Assembly (NCBI GenBank): GCA_024451685.1
Contig: JAMXCW010000014.1
Coordinates: forward strand, 4,357 to 56,212
Source of the DNA: Candidatus Bathyanammoxibius amoris
Lineage (GTDB): Bacteria; Planctomycetota; Brocadiia; Brocadiales; Bathyanammoxibiaceae
Direction of reading: 5' to 3'
Length of the DNA stretch: 51,856 bases
Shown: positions 9,564 through 19,294 of the stretch, piece by piece
Numbering within the stretch: the stretch's first letter is position 1
Layout: every line of letters starts with the position of its first letter
Translations under genes and position numbers: made by a program
Notes under the pieces: generated by a model
The model's input: only the letters and a program-made list of their open reading frames with translations
Databases searched by the model: none
What the model was told of the DNA's origin: nothing

Positions 9564-9655
9564 AAAACCTCCAGAAAAACAGAAAAATCACATTTTAACT
9601 GTATCAGAACGCTTGTATAAGCGTCAAGCTGGTAATATTAGGATAAACACACGCG

Positions 9656-11350
9656 CTAGTACTTGTAGCGGTTCGCTATGGGCATCCTGCGGTCCCTTCC
9701 AAGCGCCTTCGGGGTTATCTTTATTCCGGGGGCGGCCTGGCGGCGTTTGTACTCGTTCTTGTCAACCATGGCGATAACCCTCTTCACAACCTTTCTGTTA
9801 TAACCCTTTGCTACGATCGCCTCGAAGCTCTTGTCATCCTCGACGTACGCCTTCAGTATGGGGTCCAGGACGTCAAACGGGGGCAGGGTGTCTGAGTCCT
9901 TCTGCCCCGGCCTCAACTCCGCCGACGGTTCTTTCTCAAGAACCCTTTTGGGGATTATTTCTTTATCCGAGTTCCGGAACCTCGCAAGTCTATAGACAAG
10001 GGTCTTGGGGACGTCCTTGAGCACGCCGAACCCCCCAACCATATCACCGTAAATAGTGCAGTACCCGCAGGAGACCTCGCTCTTGTTCCCCGTATTGAGC
10101 ACGAGCGAGCCAAACTTGTTCGACAGGGCCATGAGAACGTTCCCCCTTATCCGCGCCTGTATGTTCTCCTCCGTCTTGTCCTCCCCGTAGCCCCTGAAGT
10201 GTCCCGTAAGGTTCCACAGATACTCATTGAACAATTTGTGTATTGGTATTGTCTTCAACATGATACCCAGGTTTCTCACCAGTTCCCCGACGTCCTCTCC
10301 GCTTTCCATCGAGGTATAGACCGACGGCATGAAAACGCCGCAGACGGCATCCCTGCCCAGCGCGTCTACCGCAATCGCGGCCGTCAATGAGGAGTCTATC
10401 CCGCCGCTTACACCGATGACCACCCTCTTAAGACCGTTCTTGACCAGATAATCCCTCAACCCCAGAACCAGGGCCCGGTACACCTCATCGAGGGGTTTCA
10501 GGTGGTCCCGGCTAATCTCAGGCAGAGGCGGTTTCCCCCGGCCGCTTATCACCTTCGATATGGCAACCGCTCCGCGTGTGGTGCTGGCCCCAACGGGCAT
10601 CTTCAAATCAGCGGCCAGCAGCTCCTCCTCAAAGGCCCCGGCCAGGGCAACGCGTTTACCGTCACCGTCCATGATAAAACTCTGCCCGTCAAAGACCAGC
10701 TCGTCCTGCCCGCCGACCATATTCGCATAAGAGATAAACACCTTGCTGTCGAGGGACTGCTTGCGTATAACCTTTTCCCGTAATTTTATCTTGCCCGCAT
10801 GATAGGGCGAGGAGTTTATGTTTACGATAAGCCCCGCGCCCTCACGGGCGAGCTTGGCGGTAGGGCCGTCCTCCTGCCAGACGTCCTCACAGATGTTGAC
10901 CCCGAAGGCGACGCCGTCCATCACAAATACAGGCGTCTCCCTGCCCGGAGCAAAATACCGTTTCTCGTCAAAGACCCCGTAATTGGGCAGGAGTATCTTG
11001 TGGTAGACCTTTATGATTTTCTTGCCATATATTACCGCCGCGGCGTTATAGACATGATCACCGGCCCTATCCGCAAAACCTACAACCGCGACTATATCCT
11101 TCACCTTCTTAGCGAGGCCGGAGAGGGTTTTCTTGTTGTCCTGGACGAAACTGCGATTCAGCAGGAGGTCTTCGGGCGGGTATCCGCATACCGCCAGTTC
11201 GGGAAACGAGACGATATCCGCCCCGATGCGCCTCGCCTTCTCGACATATTCGAGTATTTTGCGCGAGTTTTCATCCAGATCACCGACGGTCACATTTATC
11301 TGCGCAATCGCGACCCTCAGTTCTTTCAGTTGCTTGTCTTTGCCTTTCAT
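9656..11350 (-). CDS. nadE: Glutamine-dependent NAD+ synthetase
   Basis: Catalyses the last step of NAD+ biosynthesis: amidation of deamido-NAD+ with glutamine-derived ammonia and ATP. The 564 residues hold an N-terminal nitrilase-type glutaminase domain (FPELAVCGYP with catalytic Glu, KILLPNYGVFDEKRYF with Lys, GVNICEDVW with Cys) and a C-terminal synthetase domain with the ATP-binding loop GVSGGIDSS and the segment NTGNKSE. The order and length match the two-domain glutamine-dependent form. The start codon is ATG at 11350. Confidence 0.96.
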   Translation of the reverse strand: MKGKDKQLKELRVAIAQINVTVGDLDENSRKILEYVEKARRIGADIVSFPELAVCGYPPEDLLLNRSFVQDNKKTLSGLAKKVKDIVAVVGFADRAGDHVYNAAAVIYGKKIIKVYHKILLPNYGVFDEKRYFAPGRETPVFVMDGVAFGVNICEDVWQEDGPTAKLAREGAGLIVNINSSPYHAGKIKLREKVIRKQSLDSKVFISYANMVGGQDELVFDGQSFIMDGDGKRVALAGAFEEELLAADLKMPVGASTTRGAVAISKVISGRGKPPLPEISRDHLKPLDEVYRALVLGLRDYLVKNGLKRVVIGVSGGIDSSLTAAIAVDALGRDAVCGVFMPSVYTSMESGEDVGELVRNLGIMLKTIPIHKLFNEYLWNLTGHFRGYGEDKTEENIQARIRGNVLMALSNKFGSLVLNTGNKSEVSCGYCTIYGDMVGGFGVLKDVPKTLVYRLARFRNSDKEIIPKRVLEKEPSAELRPGQKDSDTLPPFDVLDPILKAYVEDDKSFEAIVAKGYNRKVVKRVIAMVDKNEYKRRQAAPGIKITPKALGRDRRMPIANRYKY

Positions 11351-11649
11351 CGCCCCGTATTTTACCCACTCGGACGGTTAAAGGCCACTCCAAAGAATTG
11401 AGAAGCGGACGGTGTACATCCGCCTGAGAGGAGGGAGGGGATAAATGATGCATGACGCCGGGTGCGGAGACCTGTCGCTGGAAGGGCTGGTCAAATCAAC
11501 GACCGTGAAAGTCTCAAATATCGCAGGGCTAAAGCCCTGCGGTACCCGCAGCACACCTAAATATGCTTAACATTAACCTACAACACGGGATTGCTTCGTC
11601 CACCTCAGGTGGACTCGCAATGACAGTTCGCTGCCACTGGGGGCTGCAC
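11351..11649. repeat. Intergenic region with two REP-like palindromes
   Basis: No gene is visible between nadE and the EF-G gene. The region carries a perfect hairpin at 11522-11541 (CGCAGGGCT, two-base loop, AGCCCTGCG) and a compound one at 11590-11621 (outer ATTGC/GCAAT, inner GTCCACCT/AGGTGGAC). Neither is followed by a T run on either strand, so they look like dispersed REP-type elements and not simple terminators. Confidence 0.7.
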
Positions 11650-13698
11650 CTACGACTCTTCTTCCTCTTCTTTCTTGCCCTGGGAGATGATGTTCTTGAC
11701 CATGTGGGAGGGGACCACGTCGTAGTGGGATAATTCCATTGTGTACGAGCCCTGGCCGCCAGTCATGGACTTGAGCTCTGTCTCGTACCTGCTGACTTCC
11801 GCCATGGGTATGGTGGCCTTTATGACCTGCATCTGGCCGAGCGAGTCCATACCGACTATATGTCCCCTGCGTCCGCTGAGGTTGCCCGATATCTCGCCCA
11901 TGAATTCGGCCGGTATGGTGACCTCTATGTTCACGACGGGTTCGAGGAGCACGGGCTTCGCCTCGCTGAACCCCTGACGGAAGGCCTTTGAGGCCGCCAT
12001 CTTGAATGCCGCCTCGGACGAGTCTACGCTGTGGAAGGAACCGTCGTACAGCGTCACCCTTACGTCTACTACGGTATAACCGGCAAGGATGCCCTTCATC
12101 AGGGTCTCTTTTATGCCCTTTTCCACCGCGGGTATGTACTGAGTGGGTATCCTGCCGCCCACGACCTTGTTTACAAAGTCAAAGCCCTCGCTCCTGGGCA
12201 GCGGCTCGAGCTTTATCATGACCTCGCCGTACTGGCCGTGGCCGCCGGTCTGTTTCTTGTGTTTGTACTTGGCGTCGGCCGAGGCGGTGATTGTCTCTTT
12301 ATACGGTATCTTGGGCTCGTGCGTGTTTACCTCGACCTCGAAGCGCCTCTTGAGGCGGTGGAGCATGGTGTCGAGATGGAGGGCGCTTGTGCCGGTTACG
12401 ACCATCTCATGGGTCTGCGCGTCCCTGGTTATCTTGAAGGTATGGTCTTCTTCGGCGAGTTTTGTCAGTACGCCCAGGAGTTTCTGCTCGGCGCCCTTGC
12501 TCTTCGGCTCGATGGCAAGTGAGACCATGGGGGCGGGGAATTCTATCGGGGCACAGCAGAGCTGCCTGCCGGGGCTGCACAGTGTATCCGATATACCGAT
12601 ATCCTCTACCTTGGACATGGCGACTATGTCGCCGGCTATCGCCTTATCAACGGGCTGCTGCTCCTTACCCAGGACCTTAAATATGTTGCCGGCCTTTTCG
12701 TTCTTTTCGGTGCACGAGTTGAAAAAGCTCTGGCCGCCCTCCAACACCCCGGAGTACACCCTGAAGAAGGCGAGCTTCCCGACGAACGGGTCTGTAATAC
12801 ACTTAAATACCTGGGCGCAGAACGGGGCCTTTTCATCGGCCTCTATGGCGACCTTTTCGTCCTTCCCCGGCACCGTCGCCTGTCTTGCGGCGCCGCACTG
12901 CGGGCTGGGCGCGAAGTCCACAATGGTATTTAACAACTCTTCAACGCCTATCTCGTTCCGGGGGGCGGTGCAGAGCACCGGCACCAGATGTCCCACCGCA
13001 ACGGCCTTTGCCATGCATTTCTTCAGTTCTTCGGCGCCCACGTCCTGCCCTTCGAGGTATTTATTCATTACGTCGTCATCGGTCTCGACTATCTTCTCTA
13101 TCAGCGATTCACGGCCCGCCCGGGCATCACACAACACCCCGGAGGGGACCTCCCCGGGCAAGTCAAACAGGTTGACAACCCCCTTGAAATCATCTCCGCA
13201 GCCTACGGGCAGATTGACGGGCATACACTCCTGACCAAAATTCTCTTTAATCGAGTCAAGTAAGGCGGGAAAATCGATGTTCTCACCGTCGAGTTTCGAT
13301 ATAACGACGATACGGGCCAGGCCCCTGCCGGCAGCAAGCGACCAGCATTTTCGCGCATTTACCTGTATACCTGCGGTGGCGGGGATGACGATTACGGCCG
13401 TCTCAACGGCGCTCAGGGCGCCGATGGTCTGCGCGATAAAGTCGGGGTAACCGGGCGTATCAAGTATGTTTATGAGCGTGTCCCGCCACCCGCACGGCAG
13501 CAGCGACGCGTCTATGGTGTGTTTCTTTTCTTTTTCGTCGGGTTCGTAGTCCGCTATGGAACTGCCGTCGTCTACGCTCCCCATCCTGTTAGTAACCCCC
13601 GAACGGAAAAGCATGGCCTCGGCAAGCGTAGTCTTGCCGGAGGCGCCATGACCGGCCAGGGCAATATTTCTTATGTCTCTGGTTTGATAGGCGGCCAT
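11650..13698 (-). CDS. Elongation factor G-like GTPase (EF-G paralogue)
   Basis: 682 residues with the five-domain EF-G layout: GTPase domain, domain II, and the C-terminal ribosome-interacting domains (YKETITASADAKYKHKKQTGGHGQYGEV is the domain IV entry). The P-loop is GHGASGKTT (16-24) and not the classical GHVDAGKTT, the G3 motif is DTPGYPD, and the G4 motif is SKLD and not NKxD. These changes and the acidic C-terminal tail place it in the EF-G-like paralogue group and not the main translocase. Such paralogues may act in ribosome recycling or have unknown roles; the precise role here is not determined. Confidence 0.87.
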   Translation of the reverse strand: MAAYQTRDIRNIALAGHGASGKTTLAEAMLFRSGVTNRMGSVDDGSSIADYEPDEKEKKHTIDASLLPCGWRDTLINILDTPGYPDFIAQTIGALSAVETAVIVIPATAGIQVNARKCWSLAAGRGLARIVVISKLDGENIDFPALLDSIKENFGQECMPVNLPVGCGDDFKGVVNLFDLPGEVPSGVLCDARAGRESLIEKIVETDDDVMNKYLEGQDVGAEELKKCMAKAVAVGHLVPVLCTAPRNEIGVEELLNTIVDFAPSPQCGAARQATVPGKDEKVAIEADEKAPFCAQVFKCITDPFVGKLAFFRVYSGVLEGGQSFFNSCTEKNEKAGNIFKVLGKEQQPVDKAIAGDIVAMSKVEDIGISDTLCSPGRQLCCAPIEFPAPMVSLAIEPKSKGAEQKLLGVLTKLAEEDHTFKITRDAQTHEMVVTGTSALHLDTMLHRLKRRFEVEVNTHEPKIPYKETITASADAKYKHKKQTGGHGQYGEVMIKLEPLPRSEGFDFVNKVVGGRIPTQYIPAVEKGIKETLMKGILAGYTVVDVRVTLYDGSFHSVDSSEAAFKMAASKAFRQGFSEAKPVLLEPVVNIEVTIPAEFMGEISGNLSGRRGHIVGMDSLGQMQVIKATIPMAEVSRYETELKSMTGGQGSYTMELSHYDVVPSHMVKNIISQGKKEEEEES

Positions 13699-13796
13699 CT
13701 CACCCTCCTCAAAGTGAAAATGCCAGGCGAAGGACGTAATCTAGCAGACCTGAAAAAAAATATCAAGGGGTAAGGAATCAGGATATATTTCCGGCG

Positions 13797-14519
13797 TTAC
13801 GGGAGGGTCTTGGACGCCGCGATGGCCTCGGGGAGGTTTACCGCGCCGGAGTACAGGGCCTTGCCGATTATGGCGCCTTCGACGGGCAGCTTGCTGAGGG
13901 CCTTAACGTCGTCAAGGGTACTGACGCCCCCGGAGGCGATGACCGGCACCTTTACGGCCCCAAGCAGTTCCTTCAGCAGTTCTATGTTCGGGCCCTGCAG
14001 CGTCCCGTCCCTCGATATGTCTGTAAAGATAAGTGCGCGTGGGCTAAATATCTCTACCTGCTTCGCCGCATCCAAAAATGAAAGCTCGGAGGATTCTACC
14101 CACCCTTTAACCGCTACCTTCCCTTCCCTCTGGTCAAGTCCCACGGCGATGCGGCCGGGAAATTCGACACAGAGCGTCTTTATCAGCTCCGGCGCGTCAA
14201 CGACCTGAGTGCCCAGTATCACCCTGTCAACACCCATATCCAGTATCTGCCGCGCCGTCTCAAGAGTCCTTATGCCACCGCCGAACTGGATGGGTATATC
14301 CACGGCCTTGATGATGCGTGCAAGCTCCTTTAGATTTTTAGGCTCGCCCTCGAGGGCCCCGTCCAGGTCTACTACGTGGAGATATTCCGCTCCCCCTTGC
14401 TGCCACTTGAGGGCCGGTTCGACGGGATCGGCAAAGTAGACGGTCTCTTCCTCAAAACTTCCGCGGGTCAGCCTGACACATCTGCCGCCCCTTATGTCAA
14501 CTGCGGGGATTATAAGCAT
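13797..14519 (-). CDS. hisA: ProFAR isomerase (histidine biosynthesis)
   Basis: Isomerises the N'-phosphoribosylformimino intermediate in step four of histidine synthesis. The 240 residues form a TIM barrel: IPAVDIRGGRCVRL at the start with the first catalytic Asp, FGGGIRT, VDLDGA, TDISRDGT with the second catalytic Asp, and VIASGGVSTLDD for phosphate binding. Length is standard. hisH lies upstream on the same strand with one small exported protein gene in between, so this is a partial his operon. Confidence 0.96.
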   Translation of the reverse strand: MLIIPAVDIRGGRCVRLTRGSFEEETVYFADPVEPALKWQQGGAEYLHVVDLDGALEGEPKNLKELARIIKAVDIPIQFGGGIRTLETARQILDMGVDRVILGTQVVDAPELIKTLCVEFPGRIAVGLDQREGKVAVKGWVESSELSFLDAAKQVEIFSPRALIFTDISRDGTLQGPNIELLKELLGAVKVPVIASGGVSTLDDVKALSKLPVEGAIIGKALYSGAVNLPEAIAASKTLP

Positions 14520-14667
14520 GTTAATTTATCTCGACACCCCGGTAAGAATCTGTGTATCCACTTACCGGATTTAAGCCGTTGGGGTATGGTTTTTATGGTT
14601 TTTGTTTATTGTACAGCGAGATAGCTCCGGCACTCAATCATCTGCCGAAAACTAACGTCGTCACCCA

Positions 14668-15084
14668 TTACCTCTCGTCTCTCTCTATAACGCTCAGCTG
14701 ATAATACTTAATCTCGGACAGGACTTCGGCACTGCCCAGGAACTCCATAGACACCTGGTCCGCGTCACCGGGCTGAAGAAGGGAAGGCGAAAAAGAGACG
14801 GCGGTCAGGAGAAATCTCTTAGAATCAAATAAAGCGATACTTATTGCCGCCCGCGCTTCCTCCCTGCCGATATTCTTTATCTTCAATTCTACCTTTACGT
14901 CCCCTGTACGAAAAAATCTTAGACTGTCCACCGCAAAAGTACCGCCATAGCTACCTTCCTGGGCCGTTAAACCAAAATCCCTCCAACCCGTGGACATATC
15001 GGCACAGGCCGTCTCTGTAACGGGGGACATGACAAGAAACAAAAAGAACACCGTGAGCCGCGCTATTACTAAATGTGTGTTCAT
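14668..15084 (-). CDS. Small exported protein, FxLYD-like
   Basis: 138 residues with a signal peptide (basic start, hydrophobic core, cleavage around AYC-like TACA-D near residue 28). The mature part looks like one beta-sandwich: KVELKIKNIGREEARAAISIALFDSKRFLL resembles FxLYD-type domains that describe additive interactions of secreted or periplasmic proteins. No catalytic residues are recognised. It lies between hisH and hisA on the same strand although it has no obvious link to histidine synthesis. Family assignment is tentative and the function is unknown. Confidence 0.65.
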   Translation of the reverse strand: MNTHLVIARLTVFFLFLVMSPVTETACADMSTGWRDFGLTAQEGSYGGTFAVDSLRFFRTGDVKVELKIKNIGREEARAAISIALFDSKRFLLTAVSFSPSLLQPGDADQVSMEFLGSAEVLSEIKYYQLSVIERDER

Positions 15085-15105
15085 AGTCTTTCCCTTTGCC
15101 CGGCC

Positions 15106-15708
15106 TCATCCGGCAGCAAAGTTTCTTATAAGGGTCAATCCGTTGGTCTGGCTCTTCTCGGGATGAAACTGTGTCGCAAAGACGTTGTCCTTCTGTATGG
15201 CGGAAGCAAACTCCCCGCCGTATTCAGTAACGGCGGCTACCACGTCCGGGTCATCCGGACAGACATAGTAGGAGTGCACAAAGTACATGTAGGAGTCCCG
15301 GGGAATTCCCCGGGTCAACGGGGAGTCTGTCTTGAATGAAACCTGGTTCCATCCCATATGGGGTATCTTGAGATGGTCTTCGCGAAACCTGACCACCCTG
15401 CCGGGAATCACGCCCAGTCCCTCGCAAGGGCCGTCTTCCTCACTCTCAGTAAAGAGGATTTGAAGGCCCATACATATCCCAAGATAGGGCCTTCCCTCCC
15501 TGATATGCCTCAAGACAGGGTCAATCAGGCCCCTGTCTCTCAGCCCTTGCATGGTGTCCTTAAACGCCCCCACCCCGGGGAGCACCACCTTGTCAACCCC
15601 TTCCAGCTCCTCAGGTTTTTCCACCAGTACCGAATCAAAACCGACCTTCTCAACCGCCTTCTGTACACTCCTGAGGTTGCCCATGCCATAATCAATGATG
15701 GCTATCAT
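15106..15708 (-). CDS. hisH: Imidazole glycerol phosphate synthase, glutaminase subunit
   Basis: Supplies ammonia from glutamine to HisF in histidine synthesis. The 200 residues are a class I glutamine amidotransferase: IDYGMGNLRSV at the start, the nucleophile Cys in YLGICMGLQ, and the His/Glu pair in TQFHPEKSQ near the C-terminus. Length is typical. It starts ten bases after the stop of the OmpA-like lipoprotein gene. hisF is not in the window. Confidence 0.96.
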   Translation of the reverse strand: MIAIIDYGMGNLRSVQKAVEKVGFDSVLVEKPEELEGVDKVVLPGVGAFKDTMQGLRDRGLIDPVLRHIREGRPYLGICMGLQILFTESEEDGPCEGLGVIPGRVVRFREDHLKIPHMGWNQVSFKTDSPLTRGIPRDSYMYFVHSYYVCPDDPDVVAAVTEYGGEFASAIQKDNVFATQFHPEKSQTNGLTLIRNFAAG

Positions 15709-15717
15709 ACGGCATCC

Positions 15718-16377
15718 TCAGCGTCCCCCGGCCAACACAACAATACCTACCCTTCTGTTCTTCTTCCTGCCGGCGGCTGTTTTGTTGCTGGCAACGGGGT
15801 GATATTGTCCGAAGCCCGCAAGGTAAACGTTCTCCGGGTTTATATGGCCCTTGCTTATGAGGTATCGGAGTACGGATGCGGCACGGGCTGCTGAGAGTTC
15901 CCAGTTAGAGTTAAACTTCTTCTTTAATTTCTTTATTGGCTGGTTGTCCGTATAGCCTTCCACTCTCACCATTGCGTTGGGAAAGTTGCTTCTGATTACC
16001 TTCGTTATCTTGGAGAGGTGTTTTTTCGCCCCCTTCTTGAGCTCGTACCGACCCGGACCGAAAAGCATGACCGAGGGCAGTGAGACAATGAGATTCGTGC
16101 CCTCCGTCGTGACGCCGGCTCCCGTACCCTGCAACGCCGCCGCCAGCACATCTCTCGAGTTCTGCAACGCTGTTATTTCCGACTCGAGAACCGTATCCTT
16201 CTCTTGCATCTGCACCAGCAAATCATCGTTCTGCGTCTGAAGTTCCAGAATGGTCTGGTCACGCTGTGCCAGCCCCTGCTCAAGGCCCTTATTGCTGGCG
16301 CAGCCGCTGAAGGGCATGCCTGCAAGCACAACAATACAAGCGGTCAATAAAGCGGGCGATAAAAATTTAGTACGCAT
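15718..16377 (-). CDS. OmpA/MotB-like peptidoglycan-binding lipoprotein
   Basis: 219 residues. A lipoprotein signal ends in the lipobox FSGC, so the mature protein is probably lipid-anchored. A coiled coil rich in Gln/Asp/Glu follows (about 30-75), then an OmpA-C domain with VEGYTDNQP and NWELSAARAASVLRYL, which binds meso-diaminopimelate in peptidoglycan. I prefer ATG at 16377 because AGAAGGAGA sits just upstream; the open frame extends 33 bases further. It appears to head a group with hisH and hisA. A role in tethering the outer layer to peptidoglycan is inferred. Confidence 0.88.
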   Translation of the reverse strand: MRTKFLSPALLTACIVVLAGMPFSGCASNKGLEQGLAQRDQTILELQTQNDDLLVQMQEKDTVLESEITALQNSRDVLAAALQGTGAGVTTEGTNLIVSLPSVMLFGPGRYELKKGAKKHLSKITKVIRSNFPNAMVRVEGYTDNQPIKKLKKKFNSNWELSAARAASVLRYLISKGHINPENVYLAGFGQYHPVASNKTAAGRKKNRRVGIVVLAGGR

Positions 16378-16439
16378 TCGTTTCTCCTTCTTACGGCCAT
16401 CTAAGGCCATCTTCTAAAGGAAAGAACCAAAAGCACCCC

Positions 16440-17315
16440 TCACGACCATAAAAGAGAAAATATCTGTATACGAGAGTCCAGAAACCGCACAAACGGTTCC
16501 TGAAACCGAATAGACACCAGGGCGGCAAGAGACAAGAACGGCGCATAAGGTATCTTGTGGTCCCTTTTCAGGCCCCCACTTAAAAGGAGTGGGATATTCA
16601 CCAGAAGGGCGAAAAACGGGGCAAGAAAGAACGTTATCACGGCCAGTTTCCAACCCAGTACGCCCCCTACCATAGCCATCAACTTGACGTCGCCCATGCC
16701 CATGGCCTCTTTCCTGAAAACTATTTCCCCAAACACAAGGAAAAACAGGATAAGCCCGCCCCCTGCCAGCATACCATACAACGACGACAGCAGCGCATCA
16801 AGCCTCTGGCCCTCCAGAACGTCAACACCCCTGTAATAACCGTGCTGCTGGTGCAGGACGGGGAAGAGAAGACTGTAAACCGGGCCGAAGATTATGCCGG
16901 AGTAGGTAATCTCGTTCGGGATTATGTACGACTCCAGGTCGACAAAACTCGATACCAGAAGGGCGCTGCCCAGCACGCAGTAGGCTATATAGACAGGAAG
17001 CGGTTGGCCGGCCAAACAGACCGACGTATAGAAGAACACCCCAAACATCAGCCCTGTCAGGGCCTCTATCGCCGGATAACGCAGGCTTATATCACCCCCG
17101 CAGGACCGGCATTTGCCCTTTAACAACAAAAAGTAGCTGACGAGCGGGATATTATCGTACCACTCTATGGGGCTGCCACAAAGGGTACAGTGAGAACCCG
17201 GTGAGATAACAGATTCGTTCCTCGGCAGGCGGAAGATGCAGACGTTCAAAAAACTCCCGACGATTAATCCGAGGATTACGGCAGCTAGTATGAGGCCTAA
17301 GGTACCAGTCTCCAA
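16440..17315 (-). CDS. pilD: Prepilin peptidase (type IV leader peptidase)
   Basis: An aspartic protease of family A24 that cleaves and N-methylates type IV pilin-like leader peptides in the inner membrane. The 291 residues show several hydrophobic helices, a cytoplasmic zinc loop with two CxxC pairs (CTLCG and CRSCGG), and the two catalytic aspartates in VDLESYIIPNEI and GMGDVKLMAM. The size is that of the bifunctional form. No pilin or secretion genes are adjacent, so its substrates lie elsewhere. Confidence 0.94.
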   Translation of the reverse strand: METGTLGLILAAVILGLIVGSFLNVCIFRLPRNESVISPGSHCTLCGSPIEWYDNIPLVSYFLLLKGKCRSCGGDISLRYPAIEALTGLMFGVFFYTSVCLAGQPLPVYIAYCVLGSALLVSSFVDLESYIIPNEITYSGIIFGPVYSLLFPVLHQQHGYYRGVDVLEGQRLDALLSSLYGMLAGGGLILFFLVFGEIVFRKEAMGMGDVKLMAMVGGVLGWKLAVITFFLAPFFALLVNIPLLLSGGLKRDHKIPYAPFLSLAALVSIRFQEPFVRFLDSRIQIFSLLWS

Positions 17316-17736
17316 ACCCAGTCAGTTCCTCTGAACCACGGGAAATACCAGTGGTTTATAAAAGCCGCTTCGCGTTAGCATAAGCGACGCACGAGAAAAA
17401 GCTTACACCCCTCAGCACCTAGGCGCCACATATACTAACAAAAGAGTTCTGTGATTTCAAGATGTTACTTAAACAAATCCGTCTTAGAGGAAGAATCGGG
17501 ACCAACCAGGGATTATGGCATGTTTTTGGGGAAGCATTCAAAACAGGGGGGGCGGGGCAGTTCTTGAACCGTACGCCTTCAGCAAACCTCTCCGCCCTAT
17601 GCTTTTGATCCAGGCAGCTCAGGTGTGGTCTGGAGTTTAGTCCCACATGGCGCCACAGCTTAGTATTGACAAAGCAAAACGGCTCACCTAAAATGCCTTC
17701 ACCGATAAGGCACCGTCATTCTGTACGTTAACAAAC
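17316..17736. other. Intergenic region between divergent genes
   Basis: No convincing gene is seen in this 421-bp divergent region between the prepilin peptidase and the RCK-DHH gene. It holds the rightward promoter described separately. The rest shows no recognisable RNA or repeat. Confidence 0.6.
17666..17694 (+). promoter_or_regulatory. Sigma70-type promoter for the RCK-DHH gene
   Basis: TTGACA at 17666-17671 and TAAAAT at 17689-17694 are separated by 17 bp. The predicted start point lies about 35 bases before the ATG at 17737. Confidence 0.75.
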
Positions 17737-19206
17737 ATGATAAAAGACACACACGTAATCCTGGGTTGTGGGCCAGCCGGTATAGACATTGCCCGGAAGC
17801 TCTGTGAAGATGGCAATAAGGTCGTGGTGTACGAAAACGACCCGGATATTCTGGATCGGCTAAGAAAGCTAAATCTGGGCATAGAAACAGTCCCGGCAAC
17901 CCCCACACAGTCACTGTCGTCCAACCACCTTGAACATGCTACGGCCATCGCCATCCTGGGAAAAAACCATGATAAAAACCTCAAGACCCTCAAAAAAGTG
18001 AAAGACAAGTACCCGGATAAGGACGTGCTAACGGTAGCGAGCGACCCGGACGAGACCAGTATAATGGCACGGAATGGCGCAAACCATGTGGTCGAGGGGG
18101 GAGTGGCCCTGACAAAAATGGTATTGAGAGAACTCAGTATTGCCACGCAAAGACGGGCAACGACGTCACTGACCAGCATCATAAAGGGCGCAGCCGACAG
18201 GGGGCTCGCCATATTTTTACAAGATAACCCCGACCCCGACGCAATAGCATCGGGGGTCGCCCTGAAACGCATAGCCGAAAGCTATGAAATAGACAGTACT
18301 ATATACTATGGAGGAAACATCGGCCATCAACAAAACAAGGCCCTCGTAAACCTGACGGACACGGAGCTGACCCAGGTCTTATCGCCCGAAGAGGCGAAGG
18401 AAATAATGTCCAAACATGAGAAAGTAGCCCTGATCGAGGCCTCCACCCCGTCCAAGAACAACATCCTGCCGGAAGGCACGATCCCGGATATCATAATAGA
18501 CCACCATCAAACAGACCTAGACGCGGTCAAGGGCAATTTTGTAGACATCGAGACCAAGCTCGGCGCCAACTCCACCATAATGACCCGATACATCAAACTC
18601 TTCAACATAAAGCCGGACCCGCGGCTCGCCACCGTCCTGTTGTACGGGATAAAGGCCGATACCAACGGCTTCACGCGCAACACCACGTCCGAAGACATGG
18701 AGGCCGTTGCGTTCCTCTCGCCACTCATTGACCACAACCTCTTAAAAGAGATCGAAAGCCCTCCAATGAGTTCTGAGACCCTGGACATAATAGGCCGGGC
18801 CATTCGCAATAGAGAGATTCGAGGCTCTTACCTGGCCTCTTTTGTCGAATTTATAACCGACAGAGACGCTTTGCCCCAGGCCGCCGAGGTGATGCTGCAA
18901 CTCGAAGGTGTGAACACGGTGCTGGTCGCCGGCATATGTGACGACAGGGTGCACATATCTTCACGAAGCCGCGACCCGAGGGTAAACCTGGGACTTCTAA
19001 TGCAAAAGGCCTTTGGGAAAAACGCCGGCGGGCACTCGACTATGGCTGCGGGCAGTATCGAACTGGGCATCTTCGGCATGACGAGCGACAAAAAGGCCCT
19101 GCTTAAGGTAACCTCCGACGCCATAAAAAAGAGATTCTTCTCCGTGGTGGGCGCAGAATTTGAACGGGAAGAATTGGGAGAAGAAAGGGATTACGGCTAC
19201 AGCTGA
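17737..19206 (+). CDS. RCK (TrkA-N) - DHH/DHHA1 phosphoesterase
   Basis: A 489-residue fusion. The N-terminus is a Rossmann RCK domain with the nucleotide loop GCGPAG (10-15) and an acidic end of strand two (VYENDPD). From about residue 155 it is a DHH phosphoesterase: DNPDPDAIASG near 162, IDHHQTD near 254, and the DHHA1 substrate motif GGHSTMAAGS near 430. DHH/DHHA1 proteins of the NrnA type hydrolyse short RNA or cyclic dinucleotide products. The RCK part suggests control by a bound nucleotide. Substrate and ligand are not determined. Confidence 0.88.
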   Translation: MIKDTHVILGCGPAGIDIARKLCEDGNKVVVYENDPDILDRLRKLNLGIETVPATPTQSLSSNHLEHATAIAILGKNHDKNLKTLKKVKDKYPDKDVLTVASDPDETSIMARNGANHVVEGGVALTKMVLRELSIATQRRATTSLTSIIKGAADRGLAIFLQDNPDPDAIASGVALKRIAESYEIDSTIYYGGNIGHQQNKALVNLTDTELTQVLSPEEAKEIMSKHEKVALIEASTPSKNNILPEGTIPDIIIDHHQTDLDAVKGNFVDIETKLGANSTIMTRYIKLFNIKPDPRLATVLLYGIKADTNGFTRNTTSEDMEAVAFLSPLIDHNLLKEIESPPMSSETLDIIGRAIRNREIRGSYLASFVEFITDRDALPQAAEVMLQLEGVNTVLVAGICDDRVHISSRSRDPRVNLGLLMQKAFGKNAGGHSTMAAGSIELGIFGMTSDKKALLKVTSDAIKKRFFSVVGAEFEREELGEERDYGYS

Positions 19207-19294
19207 TAAACGGCTCTCCCATCCCGCCCTATAGACTGAACTGCATGTTACTGCAATATCTTCCGTTACAAAGACAGTCTCGGGGAAACCACCT

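Noticed and set aside
17419-17646. Minus-strand open frame of 75 codons in the divergent region
   Set aside because: No start with ribosome binding site, no motif, and biased composition; not supported as a gene.
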